Both the position numbers and the translations under genes were made by a program. Of a stretch of 21,811 nucleotides of DNA, positions 7,650 to 16,285 are shown one piece after another; position 1 is the stretch's first letter, and every line of letters begins with the position of its first letter. Origin of the DNA: an uncultured SAR116 cluster alpha proteobacterium. GTDB lineage: Bacteria; Pseudomonadota; Alphaproteobacteria; Puniceispirillales; Puniceispirillaceae. The notes beneath the pieces are model-generated. The model had not been told where the DNA came from. It worked only from the letters and a program-made list of their open reading frames with translations, and ran no database searches. The stretch lies in NCBI GenBank assembly GCA_902520575.1, contig CABYOG010000015.1, positions 1 through 21,811 on the forward strand. The letters run 5' to 3'.

Positions 7650-8831
7650 CTAGCGATAACCAACAGTGACGTTTTTACCACCCTGAACTTCGATCTCAGC
7701 ATAATTGCCAGCTGATTCACCTGCGCCAACAAGTTCAACTGCTGAAGCGCCTACATAGTCAATGGAGAGTCCTTGGCGTAGATATTTAAGACCTTTTGCA
7801 AGCTCGCCTGGAAAAATTTTCTCACCAGGTGCGTTGGCAACCTTCATCATGTGAGATTTGAAAACCTGGCTGTCTGAAGATTTTGCTGATTGCATGGCCA
7901 GCAGTATCAATGCAGCTGCATCATAACTTTCTGGAGCAAATGGACCAGCTGCAAAGCCAGCTGCTTTTGCCATATCAGAAAATTTAGCTGCGCCAGGGCT
8001 ATCTGTACCAGGTACTGTTCCAATTGAGCCATTCAGATCGGAGCCAATAGCTACAGGCAAAGCGTCGCCAATCATACCATCTGGCATAAAGAACATATCA
8101 AACGCGCCTGTGTCCAATGATGCTTGAATGATTCCTTTGCCACCTTGATCCAAATATCCAGCCACAATCAAAATATCCCCACCAGCCTGTGCAAGGGCCG
8201 CAACTTCAGCGTTATAATCACCTTTGCCATCTTCATGCGCCGCTGAAATGGTAATTTTGCCACCCCGGCTCTCAAAGTTAGCCTTGATGCTATCTGCTAA
8301 GCCCTTACCATAATCATTATTTACATAGGACATTGCAGCAGACATCATGCCCTTTTCAGTCAGAATATCGGCGACTACCTCACCCTGACGAGCATCAGAC
8401 GGAGCAGTTCTGAAGAAAAGATTATTATCTTCAATTGTAGATAAAGCAGGTGACGTTGCTGACGGAGAAACCATAACCACGCCGTTGGCCATTGCCACAT
8501 TCTGCAAAATTGCAGTGGTTACACCCGAGCAGTCAGCGCCTACCATGGCATTAATTTTATCAGAGGTGATCAGTCGTTCAGCAGCTGCTGTAGCAGCAGC
8601 GGAGTCGATGCAAGTTGAATCACCTCTCACCGAACTAATGTTAGTTCCGCTCATAAACTCACCACTCTCATTAGCCTCAGAAATGGCCAGTTCAGCGCCC
8701 ATTGCCATATCAGGGGTTAGTGATTCAATAGGGCCTGTGTAACCCAGAATGATACCTAGTTTCACATCAGCTGCAAAAACAGGCGTTGCCATCATGGCCA
8801 AAGCCACAGATGCGCTTAATAGTTTTTTCAT
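7650..8831 (-). CDS. Periplasmic substrate-binding protein of HAAT-type ABC importer (LivJ/K-like)
   Basis: This extracytoplasmic solute receptor for the downstream importer has 393 residues and the Peripla_BP_6 (type I) fold. A signal peptide is visible: KK, a hydrophobic core, then cleavage after VFA at residue 20. The mature protein opens with ADVKLGIILGYTGPIESL, the usual first beta-strand and ligand loop of the family, and continues with MAMGAELAISEAN. The start ATG at 8829-8831 was chosen because GGGAG lies 6-7 bases upstream and gives a clean signal peptide. Its promoter is at 8908-8936, and a strong terminator follows the gene. The ligand cannot be told: branched-chain amino acids are the default, but relatives bind amides, urea and other small solutes. 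Confidence 0.92.
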   Translation of the reverse strand: MKKLLSASVALAMMATPVFAADVKLGIILGYTGPIESLTPDMAMGAELAISEANESGEFMSGTNISSVRGDSTCIDSAAATAAAERLITSDKINAMVGADCSGVTTAILQNVAMANGVVMVSPSATSPALSTIEDNNLFFRTAPSDARQGEVVADILTEKGMMSAAMSYVNNDYGKGLADSIKANFESRGGKITISAAHEDGKGDYNAEVAALAQAGGDILIVAGYLDQGGKGIIQASLDTGAFDMFFMPDGMIGDALPVAIGSDLNGSIGTVPGTDSPGAAKFSDMAKAAGFAAGPFAPESYDAAALILLAMQSAKSSDSQVFKSHMMKVANAPGEKIFPGELAKGLKYLRQGLSIDYVGASAVELVGAGESAGNYAEIEVQGGKNVTVGYR

Positions 8832-8907
8832 TTCTCGCTCCCAGAACAATTCATTGTTTCCGGCGCCTCAGGCCTCTAAATTTGCCCATTTACACCGAAC
8901 GAATGTC

Positions 8908-8936
8908 ATCTTACAAATCAAATGCAATTCTGACAA
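8908..8936 (-). promoter_or_regulatory. Sigma70-type promoter for the ABC importer operon
   Basis: On the minus strand, TTGTCA (-35, 8936-8931) and TAAGAT (-10, 8913-8908) are separated by exactly 17 bases. The -10 lies about 77 bases before the binding-protein ATG. It is the best-placed match in the gap between hemY and this gene. Confidence 0.6.
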
Positions 8937-8976
8937 TATTTATGCAACTGAAAATGATTTTTGCCAGTAAGCTCAC

Positions 8977-10359
8977 TTACTTAGCTATCTGAGGGGCAAG
9001 CAGATCAATCTGGCCAATGATCTTGCAAGATGGGCAGTCCATCTGCCATTGTGAGACAATGGTTCTACAAGCACCACATTCCCAACGACTGGCTCGCGGC
9101 GCATGGACAGCTGCAAGCAGCGCTTTCTCACGTTCAGCAGCGGATTCATCATCTAGAAACTGCCCTAGTGACTCTGCCCGCTTATCAGCCAGTTCCACAT
9201 TAAGAAGAAAATACTGATTTGAATGGCCCTTTTGTGACACCGCTTGCAAAGCAGAAGAGGCAGATGCCCAAATCCCCCTTTTTAGAGCAGCTTCCGCAAC
9301 AATCAGGCGGGCTTCATCCTTATTTACCGCCTGTTCAGCAAGGCCAGATAGGCGGGCAACAAAATGGCCGTCATTATCCGCAGACACTTCTGCTATCTGA
9401 TTAGCTAGACGCTGATGTGGGACCGCCTTGAACGCGGTCTCCAAACGTTTTAATGCTTTGCGCGAAGAAGAGGAAGCCTCTAATTGGGACAGCCTGACAA
9501 TTGCTTCAAGAAAAGACGGGGACCAATCAAGAGCTTTTGTCAAATAAGATTGCCGGCCCTTGTCATCTTTCTGCTGTTCAGCCAAACGCAAGCACAGATG
9601 GGCTGCCAGCAATTCGGGCTTATTCAGCTGGCCAGCGCGAAAATGTGCCGTATCAGACGGTAGCAAAGGTAGGGTGTTTTTCTGGCTGCCAGTTTCTTTG
9701 AAGAAGCTGTTCTTGGGTGAGAGTAATCCCTCAAGCCGATGAAGAGCTGATTTCCAGTTCCTACGGTTTAAATCCTCTGACAGCAAGACCAGATTCGCAG
9801 GTGTTGAATCTGCCTTTATGATTAGGGCTGCACGGGCTGCCATACAGCTTTTTTCAATTTCACCCTGATCCAGGTGCAATCGCATCAATCCCAGATGTCC
9901 AAAATAGGCTGTGCCAGGCTTTACAGATAAGGATTTGAAATAACGCTTCGCAGCCCTGTCATCTCCAGTGGCATGAGCCGTCTGCGCAGAGAGTAAATCA
10001 GGCAATACACCTTGCCCCAGCAACCGTTCTGCCCGTCGGGCTAACTTCCGTGCCTCTGCCATATCACCTGCAGCAAAAGCCACCATGCCCTGCCCAAGCG
10101 CCTCATCACCGCGACGACGACGACGGGCCCGCCAATTATATCCCAGCCAGGACGGCCAGCTGAGCACACCAACCAATAATTTAACAATCAGGATGAGTGC
10201 TCCAAAGCTTATTAGAAGACCTGTGACCAGCAAGCTTGTCATCATCTCAACCCGCCAGCCCAGCCAGTTAATGACCGTCACACCCTGCTGTGCCGAAAGC
10301 CAGCTGGCAATAAGCGCGGTCAACACGCAAAAACCTAAAAATGCTAGCAGTCGAATCAT
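8977..10359 (-). CDS. hemY: HemY-like membrane TPR protein with C-terminal zinc ribbon
   Basis: This HemY N-terminal family protein has 460 residues. Two hydrophobic helices lie near residues 3-22 and 40-67, then a basic WRARRRRR stretch and a long cytoplasmic TPR-like helical region. At the C-terminus are two CxxC pairs (C428/C431 and C442/C445) with a tryptophan between, a zinc-ribbon or rubredoxin-like knuckle. The N-terminal helices and long TPR region match the family found beside hemC/hemD across Proteobacteria. The exact role is not settled; despite the name it is not protoporphyrinogen oxidase. ATG at 10357-10359 overlaps the stop of the upstream coiled-coil gene as ATGA, so the two are translationally coupled. 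A weak 6-bp hairpin (8966-8981) overlaps its stop codon. Confidence 0.85.
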   Translation of the reverse strand: MIRLLAFLGFCVLTALIASWLSAQQGVTVINWLGWRVEMMTSLLVTGLLISFGALILIVKLLVGVLSWPSWLGYNWRARRRRRGDEALGQGMVAFAAGDMAEARKLARRAERLLGQGVLPDLLSAQTAHATGDDRAAKRYFKSLSVKPGTAYFGHLGLMRLHLDQGEIEKSCMAARAALIIKADSTPANLVLLSEDLNRRNWKSALHRLEGLLSPKNSFFKETGSQKNTLPLLPSDTAHFRAGQLNKPELLAAHLCLRLAEQQKDDKGRQSYLTKALDWSPSFLEAIVRLSQLEASSSSRKALKRLETAFKAVPHQRLANQIAEVSADNDGHFVARLSGLAEQAVNKDEARLIVAEAALKRGIWASASSALQAVSQKGHSNQYFLLNVELADKRAESLGQFLDDESAAEREKALLAAVHAPRASRWECGACRTIVSQWQMDCPSCKIIGQIDLLAPQIAK

Positions 10360-11048
10360 TGCTGCTCCTGACCTGGCTGCACCCGTTCAACAGAAACCAA
10401 GCTGCCAAACCATTCTGATACATCTTGCCACCAGCCAGATATAGAAGGCAGAGATAAATTGGGCACAGCCAGTTCAGGCAAATGTTGTAGAAGGCTGTCT
10501 GCTTTTGGCTGCGTGTCAGATGAGGCCATGCTGTCAGCTTGCTGAGCAGATATTTCCTGTTCAGACCCAAAGCTGTTCAATGCGGCCAGCTTTTCAGCCA
10601 CAAGAGCAGATTGCGAATCAATTCTTTCGATAGCTTTAATCAACTCATCACTAAACTTAGCAACCGAACTAGAGGTATTTTCTATCTGGTGATCAAGGTC
10701 AAAAAGATTATCCTGAACCGCCTGCAACTCACCCGTCAATGCCGCCTGTTGTTCAGACAGCATTTGCATATCTGTATTAAGTTGACTGATCCTTATTTCC
10801 ATATCTGCCTGCCAGCGATCATCTGACGACGGAATAAAAAGTGGGGCAAGATAGGGCCATAGGGACAAGCCAAGGGTCAAAATCACCGCACAAATCAGCA
10901 CCAAAGTCAGAGGTGATATTTGGCGCAGTCTGTCCAGAGCAGGCGCAGCGGCAAGCTGGCCTTCAATAACGGTCTCAGCAGCAGAGTGCTGTTTTGTTTT
11001 TGCCTTCTGACTGTTTGTCTTTTTACTAGAGGTCCGTTTTAAAACCAT
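10356..11048 (-). CDS. Short Mic60/HemX-like single-pass membrane coiled-coil protein
   Basis: This is a 230-residue protein with a lysine-rich N-terminus (about residues 1-25) and one strong transmembrane helix near 47-68. A heptad-like coiled coil follows (about 78-160), then a polar linker and a tryptophan-rich end (SGWWQDVSEWFGSLVSVERV). Position between hemD and hemY is where alphaproteobacteria carry the mitofilin/Mic60 homologue, and gammaproteobacteria carry HemX. Both families have an L-V-S-V-R-R-like motif near this point followed by a C-terminal domain. Here the protein stops nine residues after the motif, so the mitofilin core is missing. ATG at 11046-11048 is preferred over a GTG two codons earlier. 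Its own promoter lies in the end of hemD. Confidence 0.7.
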   Translation of the reverse strand: MVLKRTSSKKTNSQKAKTKQHSAAETVIEGQLAAAPALDRLRQISPLTLVLICAVILTLGLSLWPYLAPLFIPSSDDRWQADMEIRISQLNTDMQMLSEQQAALTGELQAVQDNLFDLDHQIENTSSSVAKFSDELIKAIERIDSQSALVAEKLAALNSFGSEQEISAQQADSMASSDTQPKADSLLQHLPELAVPNLSLPSISGWWQDVSEWFGSLVSVERVQPGQEQQ

Positions 11049-11096
11049 CTGCACTGCAGCTCTGCTGAATAATCAAGGACGCATTTATACCATATG

Positions 11097-11125
11097 ATTA
11101 TCCCTGCAGAGGGCTTTAAGGTCAA
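11097..11125 (-). promoter_or_regulatory. Internal sigma70-type promoter ahead of the Mic60-like gene
   Basis: On the minus strand TTGACC (-35, 11125-11120) and GATAAT (-10, 11102-11097) are 17 bases apart, each five of six to consensus. The -35 overlaps the hemD stop codon. It would let the Mic60-like gene and hemY be transcribed apart from hemC-hemD. Confidence 0.65.
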
Positions 11126-11883
11126 TTTTTGTGAGCTTTTTTTACAAATTTCTGCTGAAACCAATCTACAGACAACTGCAGAACCGCCTGTCTGGCAGGG
11201 CTGTCTGCCTCAAAGGCTGGATAGCCCGCTGCACGCGCCTGTTCTGCTAGGGCTGCGCTGGCTGCAAGAACTGTTAGCTGAACCGGTTTTGCTGTCGGGA
11301 CAAATTCAGCCAGCCACAGCTGAAACTGTTCGAGCGTCCGCGCTGAAAAGACAATTATGGCTGCTGGTTGTTCAGACAGCAAATGATCCTGGACCACCTG
11401 ATGAGGGGTGAGCAGCCCGTCTGCACGATAGACAACCTGCCTTTTCACCATGATCCCCTGAGCCTTTAGACGAGCTGTCATATCCAGATGAACATCCCGG
11501 CCAGACAACCACAGAAAGGGGCCAGCTACCCGCTGTTGGCAAACCTGATCAGCAAGGTCAGCCGCGTTGCCCTTGCCCCCATAAGCGATTGCAAACCCCG
11601 CCTGTCGCAAGATATTTGCACTTCCGCTGCCCACACACCATACGGGCAGACAGCGCAATTCAGATGAGGCATCTGGCTGATCTGCAAGATAGCGACTGGC
11701 GTGTTTGCTAGTTATGATGATGCCCTGATAATCGCCAGGCTGGTCTGCGCTGCTGAACTGCACAGGGGGCCCAGACAGATAAGCTACCTGCAGCATAGGC
11801 AAGGCCACTGACTGCACAGCCCGCCTTGTCAGCTCTGCCACATCCGCATCACAGTCAGGCTGGGGGCGCAGACAGATGATCAT
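11122..11883 (-). CDS. hemD: Uroporphyrinogen-III synthase
   Basis: HemD closes and inverts ring D of hydroxymethylbilane to give uroporphyrinogen III in tetrapyrrole synthesis. The protein has 253 residues, the usual size, and opens with ICLRPQPD, the typical first strand. Other weak but characteristic segments are IIITSKHASRYL (the 'TSxxA' motif), VWCVGSGSANILRQAGF and IIVFSARTLEQF. HemD is poorly conserved, so adjacency to hemC carries much of the weight. ATG at 11881-11883 has a perfect AGGAGG six bases upstream. It starts 52 bases after the hemC stop, so the two should be co-transcribed, and it ends in a promoter for the next gene. Confidence 0.88.
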   Translation of the reverse strand: MIICLRPQPDCDADVAELTRRAVQSVALPMLQVAYLSGPPVQFSSADQPGDYQGIIITSKHASRYLADQPDASSELRCLPVWCVGSGSANILRQAGFAIAYGGKGNAADLADQVCQQRVAGPFLWLSGRDVHLDMTARLKAQGIMVKRQVVYRADGLLTPHQVVQDHLLSEQPAAIIVFSARTLEQFQLWLAEFVPTAKPVQLTVLAASAALAEQARAAGYPAFEADSPARQAVLQLSVDWFQQKFVKKAHKN

Positions 11884-11935
11884 TTAAAGCCTCCTGAAGC
11901 TGTTAGCTGAGTATGGCTACTATCAGGCCAGATCA

Positions 11936-12871
11936 TCAGGCAAGGAAGGCTTTGCCGCCACACATTTGTAGCAAGCGCTGTCCAAGTTCCGTACCGATCT
12001 GTTTTGCCTGTTCGCGACTGCCTTCAGCCTCAGCTGCAAATTTCTGCTGCCCATCAGCAGATAACACCGCTGCTGATAGCGATAATCTGCCTGCAGCGTC
12101 CAAATCAGCCATAGCCGATATAGGGGTGCGGCAGGACCCGTCCAAAGCAGCAAGAACCGCTCTTTCAGCAGTGATGCAATCTGCTGTCTCTGCACAATGG
12201 GCGGAAGCGAGGCAAGCCCTTACCGCATCTGCTCGGCTCCCAGACGATTTGATTTGTACGGCAATCACACCCTGGGCGGCAGCTGTTGGCATAATCTTCT
12301 CATCCAGACGGTGATAGTCACATTCAAGCTGAAGCCGGTTCAACCCTGCCATAGCTAGGATGATGGCTGCAAATTCTCCTTCGGCTAGCCGGGCTATGCG
12401 GCTGTTCACATTTCCACGTAGCAACGCAATTTCCAGATCCGGGCGATGATGGCGCAGGCAGGCCGCCCGCCTCACAGAGGCTGTGCCTATACGTGCACCT
12501 AGCGGCAACTCATCAATTGTACGATAAGGTCCGACGAGCGCATCTCCCCTGTCCTCACGAGGTAGAACAACCGCTATCTCTGTACCGAGAGCAATGTGTG
12601 TTTCCATATCTTTGAGTGAATGAACCGCGGCGTCTGCACGCCCATCCAACAGCGCGGTTTCCAGTGTCTTGATAAAAACACCCTTACCACCAACATCCCA
12701 CAGCGGGCGGTCAAGCACCTCATCACCTGTGGTAGACAGGCCCAAAATTTTGGCTGGGACAGGCAGTATGGAGCGGCGCACCTCCTCCGTCTGTGCCATT
12801 GCCAATTTGGATTTGCGGCTGGCAAGAACAATAGGTGCCGTTGACAAATCTGTTTGCGAGCGGTCGATCAT
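11936..12871 (-). CDS. hemC: Porphobilinogen deaminase (hydroxymethylbilane synthase)
   Basis: HemC polymerises four porphobilinogen molecules into hydroxymethylbilane. The 311-residue protein shows the family motifs in order: LASRKSKLAMAQ (16-27), TTGD (47-50), GGKGVFIKTLE (61-71), HSLKDME (84-90) with the catalytic aspartate at 88, and RIGTASVRR (127-135). The dipyrromethane cofactor cysteine is C247 in LDGSCRTP. The usual QGALGIE is QGVIAVQ here, a mild departure. ATG at 12869-12871 has only a weak purine-rich leader. It heads the hem cluster (hemC, hemD, Mic60-like, hemY). In many alphaproteobacteria hemC stands divergent to tsaD; here the gcv operon lies between them. Confidence 0.95.
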   Translation of the reverse strand: MIDRSQTDLSTAPIVLASRKSKLAMAQTEEVRRSILPVPAKILGLSTTGDEVLDRPLWDVGGKGVFIKTLETALLDGRADAAVHSLKDMETHIALGTEIAVVLPREDRGDALVGPYRTIDELPLGARIGTASVRRAACLRHHRPDLEIALLRGNVNSRIARLAEGEFAAIILAMAGLNRLQLECDYHRLDEKIMPTAAAQGVIAVQIKSSGSRADAVRACLASAHCAETADCITAERAVLAALDGSCRTPISAMADLDAAGRLSLSAAVLSADGQQKFAAEAEGSREQAKQIGTELGQRLLQMCGGKAFLA

Positions 12872-12955
12872 AGCGCTTTCATCTCACAGCTCATCACTGG
12901 ATGTAAAGTCAGAACTGATGTTCGCATGACAGCCTTTACAAAACTGCCCTCTGTG

Positions 12956-15823
12956 CTATTCAGCAACCTCACTATATGAGGAAAGCGGCGGGCAGGTGCA
13001 AATCAGGTACCGGTCACCATAGACGTTATCGACCCGCGAAACAGGCGGCCAGTATTTATACGCTGCCTGTCCAGAAATAGGCAGACATCCCTCTTGCCGG
13101 CTGTAGGGATGAGCCCAGCTGTCTGACAGCGCAAAAGCTGCTGTATGAGGGGCATTAACAAGAGGGTTGTCATCAGCTGGCCACTTTCCGTCTTCAATCT
13201 GGCGGATTTCATCACGAATACGCAACATGGCCTGGATAAATCTATCCAGTTCTGTTTTGGATTCACTTTCGGTTGGCTCAATCATTAGTGTTCCCGGCAC
13301 AGGAAAGCTCATAGTCGGGGCATGAAACCCATAATCAATAAGCCGCTTGGCAATATCCTCTGCATCAATGCCGATAGCCTGTTTGAACGGCCGAATATCA
13401 ATAATGACCTCATGCGCAATGAAGCCACCTGCCCCTCGATACAGAATATCATATGCGCCCTCAAGACTGGCAGCAACGTAGTTTGCGCTTAGAACCGCAA
13501 CCTGACTGGCCTGTTTCAGCCCATCTGGCCCCATCATTCGAATATAACCATAGGATATTGGCAAAATCAAAGGCGATCCAAATGGCGCAGCTGCAATTTG
13601 ACAAGAAACAGAAGCTGTTCCTGTTTTATTAATATGCTGAGGTAGAAAAGGGGTCAAATGAGAACGCACGCCAATAGGGCCCATGCCCGGGCCCCCGCCG
13701 CCATGAGGAATACAAAAGGTTTTATGAAGGTTCAGATGGCTGACATCTGCGCCATATTTACCTGGCCTGGCCAACCCGACCTGAGCGTTCAGATTAGCAC
13801 CGTCCAGATAGACCTGACCACCAGCGTCATGAACCATGCCGCATACCTCGGCAATAGCTGTTTCAAACACACCATGTGTTGACGGATAAGTCACCATGAT
13901 TGCGGCTATACTGTCCGCATGCTCAGCGATTTTTTCCTTGAGATCATCCAGATCAATATTTCCCTTTTCATCACAGGCAACAACAACAACAGTAAACCCA
14001 GCCATCTGCGCTGAGGCTGGATTTGTACCATGTGCAGATGAAGCGATCAGGCAAACATTCCGGCTAGCCTGACCTATAGAAGTCAGATAGCCACGAATCG
14101 CCATCATCCCCGCATATTCCCCTTGCGCGCCTGAATTGGGCTGCATGGAAACCGCGTCATATCCTGTAATCTCACACAAATCAGAACAGAGTGTGTCGAT
14201 CATACTGTGATAGCCAGCGGCCTGTTCAGCAGGACAAAAGGGATGAATATCTGCAAATTCAGCCCAGCTTATGGGCATCATCTCAGTAGCTGAATTCAAC
14301 TTCATCGTGCAGGAGCCAAGCGGAATCATGGTTCTGTCTAGGGCAAGATCCTTATCTGCCAAATGACGCAGGTACCGCATCATTTCCGTCTCCGAACGAT
14401 AATTATGAAATACAGGATGGGTCAGATAATCAGACTGCCGGTCAAGAGGCAGTGGCACAGACCCGAGGCGTTTTTGGTCACAGGTTTCAAAATCTGCATT
14501 AATGCCAAAAATCTGCCATAAGGTCCTGACGACCTGTTCATTAGATGTTTCATCAAAGGACAAGCTAACACCTCTTGTGGTGCGGCGCAGATTGAAGCCT
14601 GCCCGAACAGCAGCCTCCATCACTTCATCTGCTTTGTCTGTTTCTATGTGAACTGTATCGAAAAAATAATCACTGGTGACGGACAAGCCTGTTGCACGCG
14701 CACCATCAGCAAAAATACAGGCCAGCCTGTTTACACGTTCAGCAATAGCTTTCAACCCATCAGGACCGTGCCAGACCGCATACATAGATGCCATCACTGC
14801 AAGCAAAGCCTGAGCTGTACAAATATTGGAGGTCGCCTTTTCGCGCCTTATATGCTGTTCACGCGTCTGCAGGGACAAACGATAAGCAGTCTGGCCAGCA
14901 ACATCCACAGATACGCCTATAATCCGGCCAGGTAAAGCCCGCTTATGCCGGTCAGCTGTTGCCATAAAGGCTGCATGAGGGCCGCCAAAACCCATTGGCA
15001 CACCAAAACGCTGGGCAGAGCCAATAGCCATATCCGAACCAAGTTCACCTGGAGATTTCAGTAATGTCAACGCTAGCAGATCGCAGGCCATGACGCAAAA
15101 ACACCCTGCCGACTTGGCTTGCTCAGTCAGGGTAGAAAAATCATCAATCTCACCCGTTGATGCCGGATAGGACAAAAGCACGCCAAACGCTTCTTCAGCA
15201 ATGAACTCTTTTACAGGACTTCCAATTTTGATTTGCCAGCCCAGCGGTTCTGCTCGTGTCTCAATCACGGCAATCGTTTGAGGGTGGCAGGCTTCATCAA
15301 CAAAAAATACATTTGCGGAAGATTTGCTCACACGTCTAGCGACAGCCATTGCCTCTGCGGCAGCTGTTGCTTCATCCAAAAGAGAGGCATTTGCCATATC
15401 CAGCCCAGTTAGGTCGCAAACCATAGTCTGAAAATTCAGCAGTGCTTCCAGCCGTCCCTGACTGACTTCAGGCTGGTAAGGTGTGTAGGCTGTATACCAG
15501 CCAGGATTTTCCAAAATATTACGCAAAAGAACAGGTGGCGTGAACGTGCCATAATAACCCTGACCTATTAGAGAGGTAAACACAGTATTTTCAGCGGCGA
15601 GGGCGCGCATATGGGACAGAAGAGCTTCCTCATTCATAGCCGGCGCTAGCGCCATATCCCTTCCCATGAGAATATTAGACGGTACAATTGCCTTCGTCAT
15701 CTGTTCAAGATCATCAAAGCCGATTGCGGTCAACATTTGATTAATATCAGTGCGGGGCGGGCCTATGTGACGCGAGACAAACTGCTCTTGTGCATCAGTT
15801 TCTAGTGATCGGTACCTCGTCAT
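12956..15823 (-). CDS. gcvP: Glycine dehydrogenase (decarboxylating), P-protein of the glycine cleavage system
   Basis: This PLP enzyme decarboxylates glycine and passes the aminomethyl group to the lipoyl arm of GcvH. It is the fused single-chain form of 955 residues, with N-terminal (about 1-450) and C-terminal halves homologous to the two-subunit type. Visible marks are the N-terminal FVSRHIGP, YTPYQPEVSQGR (112-123), GFGGPHAAF (278-286), PLGSCTMKLN (501-510), AHGTNPASA and the PLP lysine K701 in NLHKTF, followed by the glycine-rich loop PHGGGGPGMGPIGV. ATG at 15821-15823 has only a GAAAG-like leader. It lies 88 bases after gcvH and is the last gene of the operon. It appears full length and intact. 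Confidence 0.97.
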   Translation of the reverse strand: MTRYRSLETDAQEQFVSRHIGPPRTDINQMLTAIGFDDLEQMTKAIVPSNILMGRDMALAPAMNEEALLSHMRALAAENTVFTSLIGQGYYGTFTPPVLLRNILENPGWYTAYTPYQPEVSQGRLEALLNFQTMVCDLTGLDMANASLLDEATAAAEAMAVARRVSKSSANVFFVDEACHPQTIAVIETRAEPLGWQIKIGSPVKEFIAEEAFGVLLSYPASTGEIDDFSTLTEQAKSAGCFCVMACDLLALTLLKSPGELGSDMAIGSAQRFGVPMGFGGPHAAFMATADRHKRALPGRIIGVSVDVAGQTAYRLSLQTREQHIRREKATSNICTAQALLAVMASMYAVWHGPDGLKAIAERVNRLACIFADGARATGLSVTSDYFFDTVHIETDKADEVMEAAVRAGFNLRRTTRGVSLSFDETSNEQVVRTLWQIFGINADFETCDQKRLGSVPLPLDRQSDYLTHPVFHNYRSETEMMRYLRHLADKDLALDRTMIPLGSCTMKLNSATEMMPISWAEFADIHPFCPAEQAAGYHSMIDTLCSDLCEITGYDAVSMQPNSGAQGEYAGMMAIRGYLTSIGQASRNVCLIASSAHGTNPASAQMAGFTVVVVACDEKGNIDLDDLKEKIAEHADSIAAIMVTYPSTHGVFETAIAEVCGMVHDAGGQVYLDGANLNAQVGLARPGKYGADVSHLNLHKTFCIPHGGGGPGMGPIGVRSHLTPFLPQHINKTGTASVSCQIAAAPFGSPLILPISYGYIRMMGPDGLKQASQVAVLSANYVAASLEGAYDILYRGAGGFIAHEVIIDIRPFKQAIGIDAEDIAKRLIDYGFHAPTMSFPVPGTLMIEPTESESKTELDRFIQAMLRIRDEIRQIEDGKWPADDNPLVNAPHTAAFALSDSWAHPYSRQEGCLPISGQAAYKYWPPVSRVDNVYGDRYLICTCPPLSSYSEVAE

Positions 15824-15911
15824 AATATCTATCTTTCAAACTGATTTTTGGGGATGTATTTTTCACATTACTCGATATAGGTTTCTTTTTTCTTTTTAGA
15901 AGACCTGCAAA

Positions 15912-16274
15912 CTACTGCGTGAGCTTTTTGTAAGCGTCTTCGTCCAATAGCTTGTCAAAAGCAGCTGGGTCTTCAATTTTTATTTTTACAAACCAGCCAT
16001 CGCCCATGGGATCTGTATTGACCTGCGCCGGGTCAGCTTCAAGCGTGTCATTGATTTCAACAACTTCACCACTTAGCGGCGCATAAACAGAAGACGCTGC
16101 CTTAAAACTTTCCACTGTTGCCATATCACCACCTGCAGACACAGCTGTCCCCGGCTCAGGCAGTTCAACAAACACAATGTCACCCAGCTCATTTTGAGCA
16201 AAATCTGTAATACCAACAGTAACCACATCTCCCTCAAGCTTTACCCATTCATGATCTTCTGAATATTTTACCAT
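15912..16274 (-). CDS. gcvH: Glycine cleavage system H protein
   Basis: GcvH is the lipoylated carrier that shuttles the aminomethyl intermediate among P, T and L proteins. The 120-residue length is normal. The opening YSEDHEWVKLEGD and the turn VGITDFAQNELGDIVFVELP are family-typical. The lipoyl-accepting lysine is K58 in ESFKAASSVYAP; the residue before it is phenylalanine where valine is usual. Translation starts at ATG 16272-16274 behind a near-perfect AAGGAGG five bases upstream, which overlaps the gcvT stop codon area. Only 11 bases separate it from gcvT, so the two are surely one operon. No lpd (L protein) gene is nearby, which is common. Confidence 0.97.
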   Translation of the reverse strand: MVKYSEDHEWVKLEGDVVTVGITDFAQNELGDIVFVELPEPGTAVSAGGDMATVESFKAASSVYAPLSGEVVEINDTLEADPAQVNTDPMGDGWFVKIKIEDPAAFDKLLDEDAYKKLTQ

Positions 16275-16285
16275 GCTATCCTCCT

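Noticed and set aside
8966..8981. AGTAAG-CTCA-CTTACT hairpin at the hemY stop
   Set aside because: Six pairs, A/T-rich and not followed by a T-run; too weak to call a terminator.
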